From: Oscillospiraceae bacterium
Lineage (GTDB): Bacteria > Bacillota > Clostridia > Oscillospirales > UBA929
Length of the DNA stretch: 7,582 nt
Direction: 5' to 3'
NCBI GenBank assembly: GCA_031289065.1
Contig: JAITQI010000062.1
Coordinates: 1-7,582, forward strand
The position numbers and the translations under genes were made by a program. The first letter of the stretch is position 1; every line of letters starts with the position of its first letter. A model generated the notes under the pieces. The model had not been told where the DNA came from. It saw only the letters and a list, made by a program, of their open reading frames with translations, and ran no database searches. Shown one piece after another: positions 1 through 6,018 of the stretch.

Positions 1-89
1 CCCAAATAGACGGCGTCCGCGCCGTTGCGCACGGCCGCCGCCACGCAGTCGAAACGGCCCGCGGGCGCCAGTATCTCCAAAAAAGCCAC
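1..89 (-). CDS. Peptidase U32 family protein, N-terminus only (runs off left edge)
   Basis: Only about 29 codons are visible. Read from a GTG at 89-87 they give V(M)AFLEILAPAGRFDCV followed by AAAVRNGADAVYLG. The LAPAG...A...NGADAVYLG pattern is the characteristic opening of U32 peptidase/hydroxylase proteins (collagenase-like YhbU, TrhP and RlhA relatives). These act as iron-sulfur proteins in RNA hydroxylation or are annotated as peptidases; which subfamily this is cannot be told from the N-terminus. An alternative TTG start at 80-78 would give MEILAPAG, the more usual family start, and it has a GGGGTGG run about 5 nt upstream, so the start is uncertain. It follows zapA by about 70 bp, and zapA next to a U32 gene is a familiar arrangement in Clostridia. 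A GA/CT-rich heptamer array lies immediately upstream of the start. Confidence 0.82.
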   Translation of the reverse strand, partial: MAFLEILAPAGRFDCVAAAVRNGADAVYL

Positions 90-96
90 CCCATCA

Positions 97-131
97 GAAG
101 ACAGACGACAGAGAACAGAGGACAGAACGGG
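97..131 (+). repeat. GA-rich heptamer tandem array (locus D)
   Basis: The plus strand reads in exact 7-bp steps: GAAGACA, GACGACA, GAGAACA, GAGGACA, then a decayed GAACGGG. The consensus is GANGACA. It lies in the gap between zapA and the U32 gene, so the transcript would carry a CU-rich tract just upstream of the U32 start. A 14-base word, CAGAAGACAGACGA, is shared exactly with the array at 4669-4724 on the opposite strand. No coding or terminator role is evident. Confidence 0.75.
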
Positions 132-158
132 GTCTCTGGGCGACTGTCAAAAAATCTG

Positions 159-488
159 TTACACCGAGCCCTGTTTCTTGAGGCGGGTCATCTCCCGCTT
201 GAGGTCGGCGTTTTCCTGTTTGAGGCGGGAGGATTCCTCCAGGAAGTCCTTGAGCTGGCGGCGCAGGCTGTCGGCGGTCTCGATGGCCTGCAGGGACTCC
301 TCGGCCAGATTGATGGCCGCCAGCAGGGCGACCTGGGCCCCGGGGGCGTTGAGGCTGTTGGAGATGGTCATGACCTCCTCGTCCACCCGGGCGGCCACCC
401 GTTTGACATAGTCCTCATTTTTTTCCGCCAGCAGGGTAAACTCCTGCCCTCCGATTGTGACAACAACGCGGCTTTTCACTTTCGTCAT
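159..488 (-). CDS. zapA: Cell division protein ZapA
   Basis: A 109-residue ZapA-family protein, a cytoplasmic FtsZ-binding factor that bundles and stabilises Z-ring filaments. The N-terminal beta segment (residues 6-20, RVVVTIGGQEFTLLA) is the typical ZapA globular-domain opening. It is followed by a helical part with the YVKRVAARVDEEV segment (27-39). Residues about 62-105 form a charged, Leu-spaced coiled coil (ending SRLKQENADLKREMTRLKK) that matches the dimerising helix. The length fits Bacillota ZapA proteins. The ATG at 488-486 is preferred because an AGAAGG ribosome-binding site lies 5 nt upstream; an in-frame TTG at 506 would add six residues but has no comparable site. It lies 68 bp after rpe with a GC hairpin between, and ahead of the U32 gene. 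Promoter unclear; read-through from rpe is possible. Confidence 0.9.
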   Translation of the reverse strand: MTKVKSRVVVTIGGQEFTLLAEKNEDYVKRVAARVDEEVMTISNSLNAPGAQVALLAAINLAEESLQAIETADSLRRQLKDFLEESSRLKQENADLKREMTRLKKQGSV

Positions 489-520
489 CCCATCCTTCTC
501 GTCCAACGCTCTATATATCG

Positions 521-536
521 CCCGCCGCTCGGCGGG
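521..536 (-). other. GC-rich hairpin between rpe and zapA
   Basis: CCCGCC-GCTC-GGCGGG on the plus strand is a perfect 6-bp stem with a 4-nt loop, flanked on both sides by ATAT-type sequence. In the transcript it falls in the short rpe-zapA gap. No T-run follows on the minus strand (the next bases are CGATATATAG), so it is not a convincing intrinsic terminator. It could be an RNA-processing or stabilising stem, or the TATATA after it could be a -10 for zapA; neither is established. Confidence 0.45.
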
Positions 537-556
537 ATATTGCTGTGGTGTCTATA

Positions 557-1231
557 TCAGCCCCTGGCCAGCTGTTGGAAGGCGCTGACCCGGGCGGGGA
601 CGTCGTCGGCCCCGAAGACGGCGCTCCCGGCCACCAGGATATTGGCCCCCGCGCCGAGAAGGTCCGCCGCGTTGTCCAGGGTGACCCCGCCGTCCACCTC
701 CAACTCGCAGTCGGGGTGCAGCGCGTCCAGCAGCGACCGCGCCGCCCGCACCCGTTCCAGCGAGCCGGGCAACAGACCCTGCCCGCCGAACCCCGGTTCC
801 ACCGTGAGCACCAGCAACATGTCCGCCAGGGACACGAAGGGGGCGACGGCGGACAGCGGCGTGCTCGGCCGCAGGGTGAGGGCCGGTTGGCGGCCCCGGG
901 CGCGGATGGCGGCCAGGGCCGCCCGCAGGCGCTCCGGCGTGTCCGCCTCCACATGGAGGGTCAGGATGTCCGCCCCGGCGTCCAAAAAGGCGTCCACATA
1001 GCGGGACGGGGTGTCGATCATCAAATGCACGTCCAAGGGCAGGGGAGACACCTCCCACACCCGGCGGAGCAGGGGCGGGCCGAAGGTGATGTTGGGGACA
1101 AAGTGCCCGTCCATCACATCCAGATGCAGATAATCGGCCCGGCGGACTTTTTCGATCTCCGCCGCCAGGCGAACAAAGTCGGCGGCCAGCAGAGAGGGGG
1201 CCAGACGAAAAGGTTTCACGCGCAAACACAC
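557..1231 (-). CDS. rpe: Ribulose-phosphate 3-epimerase
   Basis: A 224-residue cytoplasmic TIM-barrel enzyme that interconverts ribulose 5-phosphate and xylulose 5-phosphate in the pentose phosphate pathway. Numbered from the GTG at 1231: LAPSLLAADF (10-19) with the conserved Ser; LHLDVMDGHFVPN (35-47) carrying metal ligands H36 and D38; DVHLMI with ligand H69; VEPGFGGQ (144-151), the phosphate-side loop; and EVDGGV with D180, followed by the VAGSAVFG phosphate-binding loop. All expected metal ligands and the catalytic Asp pair are present, and the length is normal. The start is ambiguous: GTG 1231, TTG 1225 and GTG 1219 are all in frame, and the only SD-like GGAG lies at about 1231-1234, which favours 1225 or 1219. 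A promoter lies about 40 bp upstream. The related allulose-6-phosphate epimerase AlsE is less likely because no sugar-uptake genes are nearby. Confidence 0.94.
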   Translation of the reverse strand: MCLRVKPFRLAPSLLAADFVRLAAEIEKVRRADYLHLDVMDGHFVPNITFGPPLLRRVWEVSPLPLDVHLMIDTPSRYVDAFLDAGADILTLHVEADTPERLRAALAAIRARGRQPALTLRPSTPLSAVAPFVSLADMLLVLTVEPGFGGQGLLPGSLERVRAARSLLDALHPDCELEVDGGVTLDNAADLLGAGANILVAGSAVFGADDVPARVSAFQQLARG

Positions 1232-1271
1232 TCCACAGGTTCCAGGTTAAAGGTCGAAATTTTACCCTGTT

Positions 1272-1300
1272 ATTATATCATACAACCAAACGGCATGAAA
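1272..1300 (-). promoter_or_regulatory. Putative sigma-A promoter for rpe (extended -10)
   Basis: On the minus strand a consensus TATAAT (1277-1272) is preceded directly by TGA, giving the extended -10 form TGnTATAAT. Seventeen bases further upstream is a poor -35 match, TTTCAT (1300-1295); extended -10 promoters tolerate this. The predicted transcript start near 1265 leaves a leader of about 35 nt before rpe. It sits downstream of the rubrerythrin terminator, which supports a new transcription unit for rpe-zapA. Confidence 0.6.
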
Positions 1301-1383
1301 TACCCGTCAGAAAATTTTCACGCCGGGCTCAAAGACAGTCAAACACCGGTATTTTGCGCATTCCCAAAAAAGAGAATATATTG

Positions 1384-1405
1384 CGCCGCAACGATTTCTG
1401 CGGCG
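1384..1405 (-). other. Hairpin in the rbr-rpe intergenic region
   Basis: CGCCGCA (1384-1390) and TGCGGCG (1399-1405) form a perfect 7-bp stem with an 8-nt loop. It lies between the rubrerythrin terminator and the rpe promoter. Downstream on the minus strand comes CAATATATTCTCTTTTTT, where the T-run is too far away for a classic terminator. It could be a backup terminator or an operator-like palindrome. No small ORF with a ribosome-binding site was recognised in 1306-1440. Confidence 0.35.
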
Positions 1406-1450
1406 TTTCCCGGGAGATTCTCATCAACTTCTCAGCTCCCTGTCCCTCCA

Positions 1451-1484
1451 AAAAACACAAAAGGCGAGGCCAAACGGCCTCGCC
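1451..1484 (-). terminator. Rho-independent terminator after rubrerythrin
   Basis: On the minus strand a perfect 9-bp stem GGCGAGGCC / GGCCTCGCC with a GTTT loop (1484-1463) is followed by TTTTGTGTTTTTT. It begins about 18 nt after the rubrerythrin stop codon. Stem strength, short loop and immediate T-tract are all textbook, so transcription of the genes to the right very likely ends here. Confidence 0.93.
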
Positions 1485-1502
1485 TCAACGTACTTGGTTC
1501 TC

Positions 1503-2045
1503 TCAATAATTCTGCGTCCAGAGCTGGAAATAGGCTTTGGGGTGGGCGCAGACCGGGCATTTTTCCGGAGCGGCGGGCCCTTCGTGGATGTGTCCGCAGT
1601 TGCGGCAGATCCAGAAGACCTTCTCCCCCCGCTTGAACACCAGGTCCTCCTTGATGTTTTGCAGCAGCGTCAGATAGCGTTTCTCGTGCTCGGCTTCCAC
1701 CTCGGCCACCTGGGCGAATTGGAAGGCCAGCTCGGCAAAGCCCTCCCGGCGGGCCTCCTCGGCGAAGTTCTTGTACATGTCGCTCCACTCGTAGTGCTCC
1801 CCGGCGGCGGCGTCGGCCAGGTTTTCCGTGGTGGGGCCCACGGCGCCGCCGTGGAGGGCCTTGAACCAGAGCTTGGCGTGCTCTTTCTCGTTGTCCGCCG
1901 TCTCCTGGAAGATGGCGGCGATCTGCTCATACCCCTCTTTTTTGGCCTGGGAGGCGTAATAGGTGTACTTGGTTCGGGCCTCGCTTTCCCCGGAAAACGC
2001 GGTGCGCAGGTTCTTCTCGGTGTTGGATCCCTTTAGTTCTGGCAT
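1503..2045 (-). CDS. rbr: Rubrerythrin (non-heme diiron peroxidase)
   Basis: A 180-residue cytoplasmic rubrerythrin, which reduces hydrogen peroxide to water in anaerobes using electrons passed through its rubredoxin domain. The N-terminal ferritin-like four-helix domain (about 1-135) shows all diiron ligands at family spacing: E20, E53-x2-H56, E83-x2-E86 and E117-x2-H120. The C-terminal rubredoxin-type domain has C147-x2-C150 (WICRNCG) and C163-x2-C166 (KCPVCAHPKAYF). The ATG at 2045 is chosen because AAAGGAG (2060-2054) lies 8 nt upstream and the protein then begins at the usual point for the family; an ORF extension to 2108 has no such support. It has its own strong terminator. No PerR-like palindrome was recognised upstream. 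Its expected role is oxidative-stress defence in an anaerobe. Confidence 0.96.
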   Translation of the reverse strand: MPELKGSNTEKNLRTAFSGESEARTKYTYYASQAKKEGYEQIAAIFQETADNEKEHAKLWFKALHGGAVGPTTENLADAAAGEHYEWSDMYKNFAEEARREGFAELAFQFAQVAEVEAEHEKRYLTLLQNIKEDLVFKRGEKVFWICRNCGHIHEGPAAPEKCPVCAHPKAYFQLWTQNY

Positions 2046-2082
2046 GGAAAACGCTCCTTTCTTTCGTGCAGGCAAAATATCA

Positions 2083-2098
2083 GTCGGCGCCCGCCGAC
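2083..2098 (-). terminator. Weak hairpin between the solute-binding protein gene and rubrerythrin
   Basis: On the minus strand GTCGGC-GGGC-GCCGAC is a perfect 6-bp stem starting about 16 nt after the stop codon of the upstream gene. It is followed by TGATATTTTGCC, which has only a short T-run. It may be a weak terminator. The TGATATTTT could instead serve as an extended -10 for rubrerythrin, though no -35 was found. Confidence 0.4.
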
Positions 2099-2114
2099 GG
2101 GACGGCAAACGGGC

Positions 2115-3695
2115 TCAGTCCTCCGGCCCCCACTGGGCGAGGTTGAAAAACAGGTTGTCCCACGTCGGCCCCGGCTTGACCACAAGCCCCCGCTGGGTCA
2201 GCAGGGACTGCCGCTCGAACAGCACCGGCGCGATGGGGGCCTCCTCCAGGAACCGCCGCCAAAAGGCCGTTTGGGCCTCGGAACCCGAAAGGGCGGCGGC
2301 GGCCTCCCCCCAAAGGGCCAGGGTCTCGGGATCCTTGTAGCCGCCGTAGCCCAGCGCCCCGCCGGCGAAAAACAACGTGGGGGCGAAGTTGGGCGCCAGG
2401 GTGACCTGCCCGTAATAGAGGTCGAACGCCCCCTTGGCCAGGGCCTGCCGGAAGGCGGTGAGAGGCAGGGGCGTCAGTTGTATATCCACGCCGATCCCGG
2501 CCATGGTGTCGGCGATCCGGCGGGCGGCCTCCAGGTGCAGGGTATTGTCCCCGCAGACCAGTAGGTTCAGGGTCAGAGGATACAGCCGCCAGCCGGATTG
2601 GAGATCCAGCAGGCCGTCGCTGTCGTGGTCCTCGTAGCCCAACCCCCGCAGTAGGGTGGACGCCCGGGATAGGTCGAAGCCATAGGCCCCGGCCAGGCTG
2701 GCGTTGTACAGCGGACTGACCGTGGGGATGGGCAGGACGGCGGCGACGCCCCGGCCCTCGGTTTTGGCGGCGGTGTCCCTGTCCACAGCCGCCGCCAGCG
2801 CCTGGCGCAGGAGGGGGTCGTCCAGGGGTTTCCGGGCGGTGTTGAAACCGACAAATTCCAAAATCGGCGTGTCATAGGGCCAGGTCTCGTAGTCTCCCCG
2901 GAAGTTGACCCCGGTGGGGTCGGAGGGGTTGTACACCGCCAGGCTGAGCGCCCGCGTTTCGAAGGCATAGATGAGCTTGTCCCCCGAGGCGGCGGGCACC
3001 AGCTCCAGCCGCTCTATGAGGGGCTTGGCCGTCCCCCACCAGGCGTCCTGCGCCGCCAGATGGGGAAACTCGGCGTCGGTCACCGGGCGATACGGCCCGG
3101 TGCCGGGGACGGGGCCACCCCCCGCGGCGGACAGGGCGGGTACAATGGGGGTGGTCAGCAGGGCGGGCAGACGGGGATCGGCCCGGGCCAGGGTTACCTC
3201 CAGGGTCATCTCGTCCGCCGCCCGGGCGGAAACCATGTCGGCCAACCGTGCGGCGTAGAGGGGAGAGGCTTTGGCGGCGTTCAGCGACCAGGCGGCGTCC
3301 TCGGCGGTCAAAGGGGCCCCGTCGTGAAACAGGACGCCGGAACGCAGGGTGAACAAAAAGACCCGGTTGTCCGCCGTCGTGTACCGGGTACACAGCGCCG
3401 GTTGGGGCTGAAACTGTTCGTCCAGGGCAAACAGCCCCTCGTAGACCAGCGGCAGCCATTGGGCGTCGAAACGGTTGTCGTTGACCAGCGGCGCGACGGT
3501 TGACAGCCCCGACCAGGGCACGCCGAACAATCCGTTGCGGGGCGGGCTGGTGGGCAACGTCGGCGCCGCCGTGGGTGAGGGCAACGCCCCCCCCGGCGCG
3601 GACTCCTTTTCATACAGCCAGTCCTCCAACCCCTGACACCCAACCGGCAACAGCAACAGAACGGCCACCAAAAGGGCCGCCAGTCGCGTTTTCAT
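2115..3695 (-). CDS. ABC transporter substrate-binding lipoprotein, family 5 (oligopeptide/nickel type)
   Basis: A 526-residue family-5 solute-binding protein (OppA/DppA/NikA superfamily), expected to sit on the outer face of the membrane and hand a ligand, often a peptide, to an ABC importer. Residues 1-19 are a lipoprotein signal (MKTR, then a Leu/Ala/Val core) ending LPVGC with acylated Cys20; Pro at -3 is atypical for a lipobox. A Pro/Ala/Thr-rich linker (35-53) follows. Family signatures: FTLRSGVLFHDGAPLTAEDA (115-134), GTGPY (198-202) and FNTARKPLDDPLLRQAL (284-300). DHDSDGLLD (356-364) resembles a calcium-loop DxDxDG motif, also seen in this family. The ATG at 3695 has GGGGG 7 nt upstream; a TTG at 3698 adds one residue. 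No permease or ATPase gene lies nearby, so it is an orphan here and its ligand is unknown. Confidence 0.9.
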   Translation of the reverse strand: MKTRLAALLVAVLLLLPVGCQGLEDWLYEKESAPGGALPSPTAAPTLPTSPPRNGLFGVPWSGLSTVAPLVNDNRFDAQWLPLVYEGLFALDEQFQPQPALCTRYTTADNRVFLFTLRSGVLFHDGAPLTAEDAAWSLNAAKASPLYAARLADMVSARAADEMTLEVTLARADPRLPALLTTPIVPALSAAGGGPVPGTGPYRPVTDAEFPHLAAQDAWWGTAKPLIERLELVPAASGDKLIYAFETRALSLAVYNPSDPTGVNFRGDYETWPYDTPILEFVGFNTARKPLDDPLLRQALAAAVDRDTAAKTEGRGVAAVLPIPTVSPLYNASLAGAYGFDLSRASTLLRGLGYEDHDSDGLLDLQSGWRLYPLTLNLLVCGDNTLHLEAARRIADTMAGIGVDIQLTPLPLTAFRQALAKGAFDLYYGQVTLAPNFAPTLFFAGGALGYGGYKDPETLALWGEAAAALSGSEAQTAFWRRFLEEAPIAPVLFERQSLLTQRGLVVKPGPTWDNLFFNLAQWGPED

Positions 3696-3720
3696 CAAAA
3701 AGCCCCCGTTCTGTTGGAGA

Positions 3721-3854
3721 ATGAAGCATGAAGAATTAGAAATTTAAAATTTAAAATTAAGAATTAAGAATTGAGGAGCCGCTACGCGGCAATTCAATCA
3801 TCGCGCACAGCGCGATTCCGAAATTTTTAATTTTTAATTTCGCGAAAGCGAAAT
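3721..3854. repeat. Composite repeat element A (heptamer arrays plus hairpin pair)
   Basis: Three parts are visible. First, 3721-3776 reads as eight 7-bp units on the plus strand: ATGAAGC, ATGAAGA, ATTAGAA, ATTTAAA twice, ATTAAGA twice, ATTGAGG. Second, 3778-3816 holds two triloop hairpins. Third, 3821-3842 is an inverted AT array (AATTTTT twice, then AATTTCG), leading into a GAAA-loop hairpin at 3837-3854. The arms around the hairpin pair are inverted: 3755-3772 matches the reverse complement of the right array at 16 of 18 positions. The element fills the gap between pgeF and the solute-binding protein gene and overlaps the last codons of pgeF. It encodes nothing recognisable. Confidence 0.72.
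3778..3816 (-). repeat. Hairpin pair of element A (copy 1)
   Basis: On the minus strand: TCGCGC-TGT-GCGCGA, linker TGATTGAATT, then GCCGC-GTA-GCGGC. Both stems are perfect and both loops are three bases. The same order of stem, linker and stem recurs on the plus strand at 6019-6056 and, diverged, at 5917-5957. Confidence 0.8.
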
Positions 3855-4634
3855 CATCGCAGCCTGCAGCCCCCGCCGCACCCCGTCCCTTCGGTGGGAG
3901 AAATACCGCTTCGGCCCGCAGCAGGTGCAGTCCTCGCAGAGGTCGATCCGCTCGGGCGCAACGCCGACGCTTGTCAGCAGAGCGGCGTTGAGGCCCTTCA
4001 AGTCCACATGATACCTGTCCGGCCCGTCCCGCCGGATATGCGGGGCGGCCAAGGCCCCCCAGGCAGCGGTCAGCGCGTCCGGCACATCGCCCCGCGTCTC
4101 GAAGCAGCAGACGCCGATGCTCGGCCCGACGGCGGCCCATACATCGGCGGGGTCTGTCCCGTAAGCGTCCCGCATGGCCGCGACCGCTTGCCGGACAATG
4201 CCCAGCGCCGTCCCTCGCCACCCGGCGTGAACCGCCCCGACGGCGTTTTGCACCGGGTCGTACAGCAAAACAGGGACGCAGTCGGCCGAAAACACAGCCA
4301 GCGGCAACCCGCCCGCGTCGGTAATCAGCCCGTCGCATGCCGGCGAAACGCCATACAGCCCTTCCCCCGCCTGTTCTTGGCCCACCGACCGCACCGAATC
4401 GCCGTGTACCTGCTTGGTGAACACCAACGCGTCCCGAGAGACCCCGACGGCGGCGCAGAACCGGGCGTAGTTCTCCAAAATATTCTCCCGCCCATCCGCC
4501 CCGGCCCGCCCCAAATTGAGCGTATCAAAAGGCGCCGGACTCACGCCCCCCACACGCGTAGAAAACCCATGAGCCACATCAAGCAGCGTGGAGGTCAAAA
4601 ACCCAACCCCACCCACATCTCGCCAAACAAACAT
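3834..4634 (-). CDS. pgeF: Multicopper polyphenol oxidase / purine nucleoside phosphorylase family protein PgeF (YlmD/YfiH)
   Basis: A 266-residue cytoplasmic member of the YfiH/YlmD (DUF152) family. Members have been reported as laccase-like oxidases, purine nucleoside phosphorylase/adenosine deaminases and muropeptide-editing enzymes; the exact role here is not shown. Numbered from the ATG at 4634: HGFSTRVGGVS (22-32), KQVHG with metal ligand H77, SADCVPVLLYD with C119, AVHAGWRGT with H136, GPSIGVCCFE (170-179) and the Cys-rich DLCEDCTCC followed by FSHRRDG. The His-Cys-His site is intact. The ATG at 4634 is preferred over the ATG at 4664 because the family opens with an LTS...HGFSTR block close to the N-terminus, and GAGG lies 4 nt upstream. 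The final codons (ISLSRN and the stop) are read from the hairpin of repeat element A. A GA heptamer array lies upstream. Confidence 0.93.
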   Translation of the reverse strand: MFVWRDVGGVGFLTSTLLDVAHGFSTRVGGVSPAPFDTLNLGRAGADGRENILENYARFCAAVGVSRDALVFTKQVHGDSVRSVGQEQAGEGLYGVSPACDGLITDAGGLPLAVFSADCVPVLLYDPVQNAVGAVHAGWRGTALGIVRQAVAAMRDAYGTDPADVWAAVGPSIGVCCFETRGDVPDALTAAWGALAAPHIRRDGPDRYHVDLKGLNAALLTSVGVAPERIDLCEDCTCCGPKRYFSHRRDGVRRGLQAAMISLSRN

Positions 4635-4668
4635 AATCCCTCGCCTCTGTCCCGCCGCGACCATCTAT

Positions 4669-4724
4669 CGCCTACCGTCGTCTCTCATCTCTCGTCTGTC
4701 TTCTGTCCGCTCTCATCTGTCTTC
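4669..4724 (-). repeat. GA-rich heptamer tandem array (locus E)
   Basis: The minus strand reads in 7-bp steps from the last base of the prfB stop codon: GAAGACA, GATGAGA, GCGGACA, GAAGACA, GACGAGA, GATGAGA, GACGACG, GTAGGCG. The consensus GANGANA matches locus D. Units 1-3 and 4-6 also behave as a diverged 21-bp duplication. It fills most of the gap between prfB and pgeF and would be in the pgeF leader. Confidence 0.75.
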
Positions 4725-5842
4725 TACCTCGCCCATTCCCCGGTAGCCGAAGCCCGCAAATAGGCGTCGATAAAGGCGTCCAGCCCCCCGTCCATGACGG
4801 CCTGGATGTTGCCCGACTCGCAGCCGGTGCGGTGATCCTTGACCAGCGTGTAGGGCATGAACACATAAGAGCGGATCTGACTGCCCCATTCGATGGCCTT
4901 CTGATCGCCCTTGATGTCGGACACCTGCTCCAAGTGTTCCCGCTCCTTGATTTCGACCAGCTTGGAGCGCAGCATCCGCATGGCCATGGCTCGGTTTTGC
5001 ACCTGGCTGCGCTCGTTCTGACAGGCCACCACCACCCCGGTGGGCACATGGGTGATGCGAATGGCGCTCTCGGTCTTGTTGACATGCTGGCCCCCCGCGC
5101 CGCCGGAGCGGTAGGTGTCCACCTTCAAATCCTCGTCGCGGATTTCAATGTCCACATCGTCGGAGATTTCCGGCATGACCTCCACGGCGGCAAACGACGT
5201 GTGCCGCCGCCCCGAGGCGTCAAAGGGGGAGATGCGCACCAGCCGGTGCACCCCCATTTCGCTTTTGAGGTACCCGAAGGCGTTTTCTCCCTCGATGCGC
5301 AGCATGGCGCTCTTGAGCCCGGCCTCGTCCCCGTCCAGATAGTCCAGCGTGGACACCGTGTAGCCCCGCTGTTCTCCCCAGTGGACATACATGCGAAACA
5401 GCATTTCGGCCCAGTCCTGCGCCTCGGTGCCCCCCGCCCCGGCGTGAAGGGTCAGCAGGGCGGCGGAATCGTCATAGGGGCCGGACAAGAGGGTAGCCAA
5501 TCGGGCGGAATCCAGCGCCTTCTCGAAAGCGTCCAACCCGGACTTCACCTCGGCCAAAAGAGAATCGTCCCCCGCCTCCAACGCCATGTCGCAGAGGGTA
5601 TACAGGTCTTCCCATTGGCCCTTCAGCCGGTCAAAGGCGGCGCACTTGTTCTCCAACTGCTTGCGCCGCTTCTGGTTGCGCTGAGAGTCCGCCAAGTCGT
5701 TCCAAAACCCCTCGGCCATGGACTCCTCTTCCAATTGCGCACGCTCCCGCAACGCCCCCGTCAAATCGAGGGCGTTGCCCAAGCTCTCCAAATCGCCCTT
5801 CCGAGCGTTGAGCCGCACCTTGTATTCGTCAAACTCGATCAT
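4724..5842 (-). CDS. prfB: Peptide chain release factor 2
   Basis: A 372-residue RF2, which recognises UGA and UAA stop codons and triggers hydrolysis of peptidyl-tRNA on the ribosome. The N-terminal helical domain (1-about 120) is complete. The stop-codon recognition tripeptide SPF is at 205-207 in VRISPFDASGRRHTS, and the catalytic GGQ is at 250-252 in SGGAGGQHVNKTESAIRITH. These fall at the same numbers as in E. coli RF2. Residue 246, Thr in E. coli K-12 and Ala or Ser elsewhere, is Ser. SPF rather than P-[AV]-T separates it from RF1. The gene is one uninterrupted frame: the programmed +1 frameshift found early in many prfB genes is absent. The start ATG has AGGAG 6 nt upstream. Its stop codon abuts heptamer array E. 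Confidence 0.97.
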   Translation of the reverse strand: MIEFDEYKVRLNARKGDLESLGNALDLTGALRERAQLEEESMAEGFWNDLADSQRNQKRRKQLENKCAAFDRLKGQWEDLYTLCDMALEAGDDSLLAEVKSGLDAFEKALDSARLATLLSGPYDDSAALLTLHAGAGGTEAQDWAEMLFRMYVHWGEQRGYTVSTLDYLDGDEAGLKSAMLRIEGENAFGYLKSEMGVHRLVRISPFDASGRRHTSFAAVEVMPEISDDVDIEIRDEDLKVDTYRSGGAGGQHVNKTESAIRITHVPTGVVVACQNERSQVQNRAMAMRMLRSKLVEIKEREHLEQVSDIKGDQKAIEWGSQIRSYVFMPYTLVKDHRTGCESGNIQAVMDGGLDAFIDAYLRASATGEWAR

Positions 5843-5848
5843 ACGCCA

Positions 5849-5853
5849 CTCCT
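5849..5853 (-). promoter_or_regulatory. Shine-Dalgarno site of prfB
   Basis: AGGAG on the minus strand, 6 nt before the ATG at 5842. It fixes the start so that the full RF2 N-terminal domain is in frame, which supports absence of the usual RF2 frameshift. Confidence 0.85.
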
Positions 5854-5916
5854 ACGTGCGCCCTTTGGACACACTGTAAAATTAAGAATTAAAAATTATA
5901 AATTAAAAATTGATGT

Positions 5917-5957
5917 ATCACGCTACGCGTGATGATTAAATGCCGCTCCGAAGCGCC
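5917..5957 (+). repeat. Hairpin pair of element B, left copy (copy 2)
   Basis: ATCACGC-TAC-GCGTGAT is a perfect 7-bp stem. It is followed by linker GATTAAAT and an imperfect stem GCCGCT-CCGA-AGCGCC with one mismatch. Relative to the other copies the first stem carries TCACGC/GCGTGA in place of TCGCGC/GCGCGA, a compensated base-pair change. Confidence 0.75.
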
Positions 5958-5983
5958 ACCGGATGCAAGATAGGGATTTAAAG

Positions 5984-6007
5984 ACAAAAACGAAGAACAA
6001 AAACGAA
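5984..6007 (+). repeat. Short direct repeat, 13-bp period, inside element B
   Basis: ACAAAAACGAA occurs at 5984-5994 and again at 5997-6007. It occupies the spacer between the two hairpin pairs. It may be chance in A-rich sequence. Confidence 0.5.
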
Positions 6008-6018
6008 AAACCATGTCC

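Noticed and set aside
145..150. Perfect TTGACA on the minus strand upstream of the U32 gene as a -35 box
   Set aside because: Seventeen bases downstream is TTCTGT in the CT-rich array, with no plausible -10.
545..1636. Long plus-strand open frame (363 codons) across rpe and the rbr-rpe gap
   Set aside because: It is antisense to rpe and rubrerythrin, crosses a terminator and a promoter, has low-complexity Gly/Arg/Gln-rich content and matches no family; it is a by-product of high GC.
2046..2108. N-terminal extension of rubrerythrin to 2108
   Set aside because: Would add 21 Arg-rich residues covering the SD and the GTCGGC hairpin; AAAGGAG 8 nt before 2045 fixes the start.
3697..3756. Promoter of the solute-binding protein gene within the AT-rich array
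   Set aside because: AT-rich heptamers yield many weak -10-like words but no convincing -35/-10 pair; nothing separates signal from repeat.
3721..3854. CRISPR array or leader
   Set aside because: Units are 7 bp, contiguous and diverged, with no unique spacers and no cas genes.
3894..4763. Plus-strand open frame of 289 codons opposite pgeF
   Set aside because: Antisense to a complete PgeF; its end is translated heptamer repeat (SSVF-type periodic residues).
4832..5932. Plus-strand open frame of 366 codons opposite prfB
   Set aside because: It mirrors prfB codon structure on the other strand and ends in repeat element B. prfB has complete SPF and GGQ motifs, so this is a shadow.
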